DNA of 6,953 bases. Source: Acidobacteriota bacterium (GTDB taxonomy: Bacteria > Acidobacteriota > Terriglobia > Acidiferrales > UBA7541). Position 1 is the stretch's first letter, and every line of letters begins with the position of its first letter. Location: contig PKXT01000306.1 of assembly GCA_003133505.1 (NCBI GenBank), forward strand, positions 3,972-10,924, read 5' to 3'. Made by a program: the position numbers and the translations under genes. Below the pieces are notes generated by a model. It saw only the letters and a program-made list of their open reading frames with translations. It did no database searches and was not told where the DNA came from. This document shows, one piece after another, positions 1 through 5,111 of the stretch.

Positions 1-286
1 TGCCGCCCATCGCGTAGACGTCGCTTAACGCATTGGCCGCAGCAATCTGGCCGTAGGTGAATGGATCGTCCACGATCGGTGTGAAAAAATCCACTGTCTG
101 CACTAGCGCCAAACCTTCTGCAATCCGATAGACGCCGGCATCATCGCTGGTGGAAAAGCCAACCAGCAAGTTCGGATCCGCGGAAGCCGGCAGCTTTCTC
201 AGCACCGAATCCAGTAGGCCCGGGCTGAGTTTCGACGCGCACCCACCCGCTTTCGCCGCTGCCGTTAAATTGTGTGGGAGCGCCAT
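1..286 (-). CDS. selD: Selenide, water dikinase (selenophosphate synthase), N-terminal part, cut by the left window edge
   Basis: Selenophosphate synthase makes monoselenophosphate from selenide and ATP, the selenium donor for selenocysteine and selenouridine. Only the first 95 codons lie in the window. After the start comes KAGGCASKLSPG, matching the catalytic Cys/Lys loop of the family (Cys17 and Lys20 in E. coli). Here these are Cys16 and Lys19, so this is a cysteine-type rather than a selenocysteine-type enzyme. The next segments, PNLLVGFSTSDDAGVY, QTVDFFTPIVDDPFTYG and AANALSDVYAMGG, are the nucleotide and metal-binding aspartate motifs in the usual order. The ATG at 286 follows a GGTAGGAG ribosome binding site by 6 bases, which fixes the start. 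It is on the same strand as the bactofilin gene, with a 119-bp spacer (287-405) in which I found no convincing promoter or terminator. The 3' two thirds of the gene are outside the window. Confidence 0.95.
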   Translation of the reverse strand, partial: MALPHNLTAAAKAGGCASKLSPGLLDSVLRKLPASADPNLLVGFSTSDDAGVYRIAEGLALVQTVDFFTPIVDDPFTYGQIAAANALSDVYAMGG

Positions 287-405
287 GCCAATCTCCTACC
301 GTGCGAATTATTGGTCCTTCAAAGACGTTAGTATGCGCGGCGCCAGGCGGTGCGGAAGAGACACAATAACCAATCGCGCAGATGCTTCATTGAAACCGCG
401 GCGCA

Positions 406-816
406 CTATTCGTCAAACACCGGCTTCATAGGTATTGCTATCGCGGTTTCGTTTTCGGAGATCGCAGGCACATAGCAGACACCATCCAAGACGCCGCCCG
501 CTTCGATTTGCAGGTGCCCAGTATAAATGTCACCGGTCACACGGCCACTCCCCAATATCTCGACCTGCTCTGAAGCATAAAGCTTGCCCATCACTTTTCC
601 CGCGATCGTAACGTGCACTGCGCGAACTTCACCGTCGACGACAGAGTTTTCCGCCAGGATCAATTTGGCCTTGGAAAAAATGGCGCCCTTCACCCACCCA
701 TCGATCCGAAAAGTGCTCTCAAGATGCAATATGCCTTCTAACCGTACGCCTTTTTCAATCAGGCCGCACCAATCGAACTCATCTTCCGCAAATCGCGCCA
801 AAAGTTTATTTGTCAT
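406..816 (-). CDS. Bactofilin (polymer-forming cytoskeletal protein)
   Basis: Bactofilins are small cytoplasmic proteins that polymerise without nucleotides into filaments or sheets. They position other proteins, including cell-wall enzymes and, in Myxococcus xanthus, the ParABS machinery. This 136-residue protein has the hallmark: a central block (about residues 17-116) of short beta-helix repeats with regularly spaced glycines and hydrophobic residues (LEGILHLESTFRIDGWVKG, VVDGEVRA, IAGKVMGKLYA, GRVTGDIYTGHLQIEAGGVLDG). Short non-repetitive tails flank it. No signal peptide or membrane segment is visible. The length is typical of the family. It follows parB on the same strand after 30 bp. 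The start ATG at 816 has no recognisable Shine-Dalgarno; the upstream DNA is AT-rich and carries the palindrome at 834-847, so it may have its own short-leader promoter. The ATG was kept because the repeat block needs almost the whole frame. The family is clear, but the role in this organism is inferred from the neighbours. Confidence 0.9.
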   Translation of the reverse strand: MTNKLLARFAEDEFDWCGLIEKGVRLEGILHLESTFRIDGWVKGAIFSKAKLILAENSVVDGEVRAVHVTIAGKVMGKLYASEQVEILGSGRVTGDIYTGHLQIEAGGVLDGVCYVPAISENETAIAIPMKPVFDE

Positions 817-830
817 CGTAATTTACAATT

Positions 831-848
831 AATACTACAATTGTAGTT
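831..848 (-). promoter_or_regulatory. 18-bp element with a perfect TACA-N2-TGTA dyad before the bactofilin gene
   Basis: On the minus strand this reads AACTACAATTGTAGTATT. Its core, ACTACAATTGTAGT at 834-847, is a perfect 14-bp palindrome containing TACA-AT-TGTA, the shape of operators bound by CopY/BlaI/MecI-type winged-helix repressors. It also holds TACAAT (845-840) and TAGTAT (837-832), either of which could serve as a -10 hexamer. It overlaps the parB stop codon and ends 14 bp before the bactofilin ATG. A near-identical copy in the same orientation lies before rsmG (3252-3269). The palindrome is directly visible; the repressor family and promoter role are inference, since no such regulator gene is in the window. 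Confidence 0.5.
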
Positions 849-1734
849 ATTTTCCAGCAAGTCTCTCATAAAGATTCACCAGTTGCGCATCATCGTAATA
901 TTCAATGGAGATTATTCCTGGTTGCTTGCTTGTCTTTAGGCGTAGGGTGACTTTGGTACCTAGTATGCGCTGCAGATCTTCGACCGCTGCTAGGGTATTG
1001 GCGTCTAATGCTGGCTCCGCCGTGGTTTCTTTCGACATTCGCTTCTTTGTCGTGAACCGTTCAAGCTGCCGAACGGTTAGCACGCCACGAGCAGCTTTTT
1101 TCGCCAAGGTCATTCGCATGGTGCTATCTTCAACTGCCAGCAGTGTACGCGCGTGCCCCGCGCTGATACTTCCCGCGGAAAGCATCTCTTGGATCGGACC
1201 TTCGAGCTTCAACAGGCGCAGCGCATTGGCTACCGTTGCCCGGTCCTTTCCAGTCTTTTCCGCGATTTTCTCCTGGGTGAAGTGGAATTGCCGAATCAGC
1301 CTTTCGAATGCCGCAGCCTGTTCAATAGGATTGAGATCTTCGCGCTGTAGATTTTCCACCAGTGCTATTTCTAATACCTGTTCCTCGGTTAAATTCCGCA
1401 CAACCGCAGGAATTTTCCGTAAGCCCGCTCTTTGCGCTGCCCGCCAACGCCGCTCGCCGGCGACCAATTGAAATCGGTCGCCCTTCGCCATTAGGAGGAG
1501 TGGTTGGATAATCCCATTTGCACGAATGGACGCCGCGAGATCATCAAGCGCCTGGTTATCAAATCGCGAGCGCGGCTGTACTGGATTGGGATCTATGTTT
1601 TCAATGTCAATAAGGTGAATTGTCTCCTGTCCATAAATCTTGGCTTCAGTTGCCGACGATGTCTTCTCCTCGATTATATTCTCAGGCTCCCGAATCAGGG
1701 CGCTCAAACCCTTTCCCAACGCGTTTCTCGTCAT
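847..1734 (-). CDS. parB: Chromosome partitioning protein ParB (parS-binding CTPase clamp)
   Basis: ParB loads on parS sites, hydrolyses CTP, spreads along DNA as a sliding clamp and stimulates ParA to drive origin segregation. The 295-residue protein is full length. Residues 4-14 (NALGKGLSALI) are the conserved N-terminal ParA-stimulating segment. The ParB/Srx-type N domain follows (IDIENIDPNPVQPR), with the CTP-binding motifs GERRWRAA (93-100) and ENLQREDLNPIEQA (127-140). The helix-turn-helix parS reader is at about 152-176 (FTQEKIAEKTGKDRATVANALRLLKL). After a linker, residues about 243-295 form the C-terminal dimerisation domain, ending YERLAGK. The ATG at 1734 has an AGGAGAT ribosome binding site 8 bases upstream, inside parA. 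Its first 53 bp overlap the end of parA, and the conserved N terminus makes this start secure. Matching parS sites lie upstream of parA, so this is a chromosomal ParABS locus. Confidence 0.97.
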   Translation of the reverse strand: MTRNALGKGLSALIREPENIIEEKTSSATEAKIYGQETIHLIDIENIDPNPVQPRSRFDNQALDDLAASIRANGIIQPLLLMAKGDRFQLVAGERRWRAAQRAGLRKIPAVVRNLTEEQVLEIALVENLQREDLNPIEQAAAFERLIRQFHFTQEKIAEKTGKDRATVANALRLLKLEGPIQEMLSAGSISAGHARTLLAVEDSTMRMTLAKKAARGVLTVRQLERFTTKKRMSKETTAEPALDANTLAAVEDLQRILGTKVTLRLKTSKQPGIISIEYYDDAQLVNLYERLAGK

Positions 1735-2488
1735 TAGCTATTATCTCCTTTGCGAGTGCAATATAGCTTTCGGCACCTCGGCTTCGCGGATCATAAGCTA
1801 GAACTGGCTTTCCATAGCTGGGTGCCTCTGCTAAGCGGACATTCCGCGGAATCACCGATTCGAAGACTTGGGCTCCAAAGAAGTTTCTGAGGTCTGAAGC
1901 CACTTGGCGGGAGAGCGTGGTTCGCTCGTCATACATGGTAAGCACAATGCCTTCAATCCTCAGCTCCGGATTCAACGCTCGGCGCAATCGCATCAGCGTG
2001 TCCAGTAGTTCGGAAACTCCCTCTAGAGCAAGATATTCGCATTGTATCGGAACCAATATTGATTCGCTGGCCGCCAGCGCATTTACTGTAAGTAAATCCA
2101 AAGCTGGAGGGCAGTCAATCAGAATATAGTCGTAATTTTGGATGTCGGCCGCTAGTGCAGCTTTTAACCGATACTCTCGGTTTTCCATCGGAACTAGTTC
2201 CACAGCCGCACCTACAAGATTCTTGTCGGAGGGCAGTAAGTCCAATCCATGGCTTGCAGTCTTTAGGATCATTGACCCTACGGATTCCCCGAGGATTAGG
2301 CTGTGGTAGAGAGTTCGGCGTAATGGATCCCTGGGGAATCCCAAGGCAGACGTTGCATTAGCCTGAGAATCGGAGTCAATTAGAAGGCATTTTTTCCCTA
2401 AACTTCCGAGGGAAGCTCCTAGGTTTATGGCCGTGGTGGTCTTGCCTACGCCACCCTTCTGATTGGCAATAGCGATTACTCGTCCCAC
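1682..2488 (-). CDS. parA: Chromosome partitioning ATPase ParA (Soj type)
   Basis: ParA is a deviant-Walker ATPase that dimerises on ATP, binds DNA non-specifically and is released by ParB, moving the parS-ParB complex. The 268-residue protein begins GRVIAIANQKGGVGKTTTA, with signature Lys11 and Walker A Lys16. The A' motif is LLIDSDSQANATS (35-47), and Walker B is YILIDCPPAL with Asp125. The C-terminal DNA-binding region includes DERTTLSRQVASDLR and PRNVRLAEAPSYGKPV. The start is GTG at 2488, and a TAG stop lies in frame immediately before it, so no longer start is possible. This GTG aligns with the N terminus of Bacillus Soj. The usual DxDPQ of motif A' is DSDSQ here (Ser41), a mild departure. 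The last 17 residues are encoded within the start of parB; Soj proteins typically end near residue 250, so this tail is an extension. The short N terminus, without an HTH domain, marks the chromosomal type. Confidence 0.97.
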   Translation of the reverse strand: MGRVIAIANQKGGVGKTTTAINLGASLGSLGKKCLLIDSDSQANATSALGFPRDPLRRTLYHSLILGESVGSMILKTASHGLDLLPSDKNLVGAAVELVPMENREYRLKAALAADIQNYDYILIDCPPALDLLTVNALAASESILVPIQCEYLALEGVSELLDTLMRLRRALNPELRIEGIVLTMYDERTTLSRQVASDLRNFFGAQVFESVIPRNVRLAEAPSYGKPVLAYDPRSRGAESYIALAKEIIANDEKRVGKGFERPDSGA

Positions 2489-2508
2489 CTAGGTCCACCC
2501 CACACGCA

Positions 2509-2537
2509 ATTTAACAGAAATGAGACTGGCTTTACAA
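2509..2537 (-). promoter_or_regulatory. Candidate parA promoter next to parS
   Basis: The minus strand has TTGTAA (2537-2532), a 17-bp spacer and TTAAAT (2514-2509). Each hexamer matches the sigma-70 consensus at four of six positions. Transcription would start near 2502, giving a leader of about 14 bases before the GTG start of parA. The -35 hexamer lies 2 bp from the parS site at 2540-2555, so bound ParB could repress it. This is a consensus-match prediction only. Confidence 0.35.
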
Positions 2538-2539
2538 TG

Positions 2540-2555
2540 TGTTTCACGTGGAACA
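2540..2555. promoter_or_regulatory. parS site 1 (ParB-binding centromere sequence)
   Basis: TGTTTCACGTGGAACA is the canonical 16-bp bacterial parS sequence, with a central CACGTG and TGTT/AACA arms; the arms are complementary except at one base pair. It lies 51 bp upstream of parA in the locus encoding ParA and ParB. That setting and the exact match make the assignment strong. ParB would load here and spread, and this would normally place the locus in the origin-proximal part of the chromosome. Confidence 0.93.
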
Positions 2556-2573
2556 ATCATGCTTCGAGATCTT

Positions 2574-2589
2574 GATTCCACGTGGAACA
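2574..2589. promoter_or_regulatory. parS site 2 (one arm degenerate)
   Basis: GATTCCACGTGGAACA matches the parS pattern except for the two outermost bases of the left arm. The inner 12 bp, TTCCACGTGGAA, are a perfect palindrome and the right half GTGGAACA is exact. Its centre lies 34 bp from that of parS site 1, a little over three helical turns. It also overlaps a possible -10 hexamer (TATGTT, 2591-2586, minus strand). It is probably bound by ParB, perhaps more weakly than site 1. Confidence 0.8.
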
Positions 2590-2613
2590 TAAGTTGACAT
2601 GACAGACTTACAA
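2586..2613 (-). promoter_or_regulatory. Possible second parAB promoter overlapping parS site 2
   Basis: TTGTAA (2613-2608), a 16-bp spacer and TATGTT (2591-2586) on the minus strand, four of six matches in each hexamer. The -10 hexamer overlaps the right half of parS site 2 by four bases. The -35 sits in a repeat (CACATTGTAA on the minus strand, 2617-2608) that recurs at 2541-2532 before the other candidate promoter. Weak evidence from consensus only. Confidence 0.25.
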
Positions 2614-2619
2614 TGTGGC

Positions 2620-3243
2620 TTACCGGACGATTTTGCCTGCCACGATTATTCTTTGATCAGTTTTGGGAATTCTATGGATCCTATCCCACCGCCAAGCTCT
2701 ATTTTCTTCAAGTTTTCCAGCCTCCTCCTCTCCCACCCACAGCACAACTTTTCCGTCGGGACATAACGATCTCCCACAAAACTGTAAAATCTGGTCCCGT
2801 TCCGCCAGCGCCCGGCTAGTGACCCAGTCGTAACCATCCGACTGAGTCTCCATTCTATTCAAACGCATCCGAGCCACATCTACGTTTGCCATTCCCAACC
2901 TTCGTGATACTTCCTCGAGAAAAACGGACTTCTTTAGATTTGGCTCAATGAGTGTGAGCTTAAGCTCAGGGACCATTATTTTCAGAGGCAGCCCAGGGAA
3001 ACCCGCTCCCGAACCAACGTCGGCCAGCCGACCACCTCGGATGCCTAGCATAGGAATCACCGCGACGCTTTCCCCAAACAATACCTGAACTATTTCCTTT
3101 GCATCTATCAATGAAGTCAGTGACATACGACGATTCCATAGCAGCAGAAGGTCCAGATATTTCATGAATTGGGTGATCTTATCTTCCGAAGGTTCAACGC
3201 CGTACGGAGATAGCCAATTTCTAAGGTCATTTGCGGATCTCAT
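2620..3243 (-). CDS. rsmG: 16S rRNA (guanine-N7)-methyltransferase RsmG (GidB)
   Basis: RsmG methylates N7 of G527 (E. coli numbering) in 16S rRNA, using S-adenosylmethionine. The 207-residue protein has the family layout: an N-terminal helical part with WNRRMSLTSLID (36-47), SAM-binding motif I as LADVGSGAGFPGLPLKI (73-89), TLIEPNLKKSVFLEEVSRRLGM (97-118) as the next strand and helix, then VTSRALAERDQILQFCG (141-157) and VVLWVGEEE near the end. The H-x-x-D-S signature normally found before the SAM domain is changed to LFGES (55-59), losing the histidine. The ATG at 3243 is the only start giving the usual N terminus, but no Shine-Dalgarno precedes it. Eight bp upstream is the 18-bp palindromic element shared with the bactofilin gene. 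It is the first gene of the minus-strand run; rsmG beside parAB is a widespread arrangement. The divergent neighbour is purD. Confidence 0.95.
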   Translation of the reverse strand: MRSANDLRNWLSPYGVEPSEDKITQFMKYLDLLLLWNRRMSLTSLIDAKEIVQVLFGESVAVIPMLGIRGGRLADVGSGAGFPGLPLKIMVPELKLTLIEPNLKKSVFLEEVSRRLGMANVDVARMRLNRMETQSDGYDWVTSRALAERDQILQFCGRSLCPDGKVVLWVGEEEAGKLEENRAWRWDRIHRIPKTDQRIIVAGKIVR

Positions 3244-3251
3244 CCCAATAA

Positions 3252-3269
3252 AATACTACTATTGTAGTT
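3252..3269 (-). promoter_or_regulatory. Second copy of the 18-bp dyad element, before rsmG
   Basis: On the minus strand this reads AACTACAATAGTAGTATT, identical at 17 of 18 positions to the element at 831-848 and in the same orientation toward its gene. The dyad core at 3255-3268 carries one mismatch in a half-site, so it is an imperfect TACA-N2-TGTA. It contains TACAAT (3266-3261) and TAGTAT (3258-3253) as possible -10 hexamers and ends 8 bp before the rsmG ATG. No good -35 hexamer is visible. The repetition is seen directly; the regulatory role is inferred. Confidence 0.5.
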
Positions 3270-3353
3270 GTTTATACTTGAATCGTAATTGTGTTGCCCA
3301 CTCTGCTCAAAACACGCGGAACATCGCGCCTCACGGGACACCGTCCTTGGAGG

Positions 3354-3383
3354 TTGACAGGCATATGCATGCCGCCGTATCTT
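3354..3383 (+). promoter_or_regulatory. Candidate purD promoter giving a nearly leaderless mRNA
   Basis: A perfect -35 hexamer TTGACA (3354-3359), an 18-bp spacer and TATCTT (3378-3383, four of six matches). Transcription would start near 3390, about three bases before the purD ATG at 3393. The lack of a Shine-Dalgarno before that ATG fits a leaderless transcript. Consensus match only; the spacer is one base longer than optimal. Confidence 0.4.
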
Positions 3384-3392
3384 GCCGTCACG

Positions 3393-4688
3393 ATGAAAAT
3401 ACTTGTGGTTGGCGGCGGCGGCAGGGAACATGCGCTCATTTGGAAGCTTCGCCAAAGCCCTCTGGTAGATAAAATTTGGTGTACTCCCGGCAATAGCGGC
3501 ATTTCCGCCGATGTTGAATGTCTCGGATCGCGGGCTGATGATGTTCTCTCCTTATTGGCGATTGCCGAGAGGCTTCGTCCGGATCTCACCATTATTGGTC
3601 CTGAGCTGCCTTTGACCCAAGGCCTTGCCGATGAGCTCACTCACCGCAATCTTCCCGTTGTCGGTCCAAGCCAGCGCGCCGCCGAACTTGAAGGCAGCAA
3701 AGTCTTCGCCAAGCAGTTCATGGAGCGCCACAACATTCCGACGGCTGGCGCATATGGAGTGTACGACAATGCCGTGGATGCTTACACGGCTTTATGCTCC
3801 GCGGATTGGCCCCTGGTAATTAAAGCCGATGGACTGGCTGCTGGAAAGGGTGTGTTGGTTACTTCGTCGCCCGATAGCGCCACTGCATTTATCGAACGCC
3901 TAATGGAGCAGCGCGAGTTCGGTGATGCAGGCCGGCAGGTGCTATTCGAGGAGGGATTAGCCGGCCGGGAAATCTCCTACATCGTGATTACGGACGGGGA
4001 ACGCATTTCCCCGCTTGCTCCAGCGCACGACTACAAGCGCGTAGGTGACGAAGACACGGGTCCAAATACCGGTGGCATGGGCGCATTTTCCTTAGAAGGA
4101 TGGCTACCACCCGAGTTGGAACAGCGCATTCTCCGTGAAATTGTTCACCCTACAATTGCGGGGCTGGCGCAAGAAGGACGCCCCTATCGGGGTTTTTTAT
4201 ACTTCGGAATTATGCTCACCGCCAACGGCCCGAAAGTTCTCGAATTTAATGTCCGGCTGGGTGATCCCGAAACGCAGGCTTTGGTGATGCGGATGGATTT
4301 TGATTTGGCGGACGTCCTCGCGCAGGCAGCAGCGGGGAGGTTGGACCCACAATCGCTTCGCTGGTACCCGGGAGCTGGCGTCTGCGTCGTGATGGCTGCC
4401 GAGGGTTACCCTGGGGGGCCGCGAACGGGTGATCGCATTGAAGGATTGGCCCAAGCCGCTGCGCTGCCCGGCATCACCATTTTTCACGCCGGAACGCGCC
4501 GTGATGGCGATGACTATTACACCTCCGGGGGCCGCGTCTTGACAGTCTCATGCGCGGATAATTCTCTCGTATCCGCTGGCGCGCGATGCTATGATGCCGT
4601 GCGTCTAATTTCTTTTTCTGGCGCGCACTATCGTACCGACATCGGGAAGGATAGGGGATCCACAACGCTAGGAGGGGATCGTGGCTGA
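3393..4688 (+). CDS. purD: Phosphoribosylamine--glycine ligase (GAR synthetase)
   Basis: PurD joins 5-phosphoribosylamine and glycine using ATP, the second step of de novo purine synthesis. The 431-residue protein is a complete ATP-grasp ligase. The N-domain has VVGGGGREHALIWKL (5-19), PGNSGI (32-37) and IIGPELPLTQGLAD (67-80). The ATP-grasp domain begins at EGSKVFAKQFMERHNIPTA (100-118) and includes VIKADGLAAGKGVLV (142-156) and DTGPNTGGMGAFS (221-233). The metal-binding region is LEFNVRLGDPETQ (283-295), with Glu284 and Asn286. The C-terminal domain ends GGRVLTVSC...AGARCYDAV...YRTDIG. The frame is open upstream to an ATG at 3291, but those 34 extra residues resemble nothing in the family, so ATG 3393 (MKILVVGGGG) was chosen; ATG 3369 is the only other reasonable start. 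It is divergent from rsmG and overlaps the next gene by 8 bp. Confidence 0.96.
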   Translation: MKILVVGGGGREHALIWKLRQSPLVDKIWCTPGNSGISADVECLGSRADDVLSLLAIAERLRPDLTIIGPELPLTQGLADELTHRNLPVVGPSQRAAELEGSKVFAKQFMERHNIPTAGAYGVYDNAVDAYTALCSADWPLVIKADGLAAGKGVLVTSSPDSATAFIERLMEQREFGDAGRQVLFEEGLAGREISYIVITDGERISPLAPAHDYKRVGDEDTGPNTGGMGAFSLEGWLPPELEQRILREIVHPTIAGLAQEGRPYRGFLYFGIMLTANGPKVLEFNVRLGDPETQALVMRMDFDLADVLAQAAAGRLDPQSLRWYPGAGVCVVMAAEGYPGGPRTGDRIEGLAQAAALPGITIFHAGTRRDGDDYYTSGGRVLTVSCADNSLVSAGARCYDAVRLISFSGAHYRTDIGKDRGSTTLGGDRG

Positions 4689-5100
4689 GGTCGCCCACCT
4701 GTTTCTCTGCAAAGTTCATCGCATGCCCATGGCAGAGGTTGAATGTGCGGATGCCATAGAGAATAAGGGTTTCCGACATTGCATCCATGGGCGGCCCCAT
4801 AGTCGCCGCCAGGTTTCTTTAATGGATATTGAAACACTGGAAGAGCTCGGCGTGAATCCCGGGCAAGTGAAGGAAAACATCACTACTCGCCGTTTTGATA
4901 TGCGCCGCCTCGAGCCTGGTGTTCAGCTTCGCATTGGCCAAAGCTTGCTGGAAGTGACTTTGCGATGTGATGCCTGCCCACGCATGGATGAAATTCGTCA
5001 GGGTTTGCAGCAGGAACTTGCCGGCCAGCGCGGATGGCTCTGCCGTGTAGTGGAAGCGGGCCCTGTTCGGCGGGGCGACACGATTGAAATTGTAAAATAG
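4681..5100 (+). CDS. Small stand-alone MOSC-domain protein
   Basis: MOSC domains occur at the C terminus of molybdenum cofactor sulfurases and in small bacterial proteins. They are thought to carry sulfur or bind molybdopterin through a conserved cysteine. The 139 residues are almost entirely one MOSC domain: ENKGFRHCIHGRPHSRRQVSLMD (27-49), LGVNPGQVKENITTR (56-70), LEPGVQLRIGQSLLEVTLRCDACPRMDEI (77-105) and a closing RGWLCRVVEAGPVRRGDTIEI. Cys96 is in the position of the conserved family cysteine, with Cys99 three residues on. The start is GTG at 4681, preceded at 5 bases by AGGAGG inside the end of purD; the genes overlap by 8 bp, suggesting translational coupling. No signal peptide is visible, so it should be cytoplasmic. 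Its substrate is unknown. A place between purD and purE is unexpected for a molybdenum-related protein, and no molybdenum gene is nearby. Confidence 0.87.
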   Translation: MAEVAHLFLCKVHRMPMAEVECADAIENKGFRHCIHGRPHSRRQVSLMDIETLEELGVNPGQVKENITTRRFDMRRLEPGVQLRIGQSLLEVTLRCDACPRMDEIRQGLQQELAGQRGWLCRVVEAGPVRRGDTIEIVK

Positions 5101-5111
5101 GAGCGAGGCGA

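Noticed and set aside
905..1471. Long plus-strand open frame of 188 codons opposite parB
   Set aside because: Shadow of the parB coding strand; the product has no recognisable domain and parB is certain.
2489..2619. Possible chromosomal replication origin beside parAB
   Set aside because: No DnaA-box-like TTATCCACA sequences or AT-rich unwinding region were seen; the spacer is explained by parS and promoter elements.
3291..3392. N-terminal extension of purD by 34 codons from an ATG at 3291
   Set aside because: The residues match nothing in the PurD family and the canonical MKILVVGGGG start is at 3393; the stretch also contains the likely promoter.
3365..3472. Small upstream ORF with GGAGG 11 bases before its ATG, overlapping the purD start
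   Set aside because: The product is a low-complexity shadow of purD in another frame and the spacing is long; no independent support beyond the GGAGG.
4474..4837. Minus-strand open frames opposite the end of purD and the MOSC gene
   Set aside because: Overlap confidently assigned genes, with basic low-complexity translations and no family resemblance.
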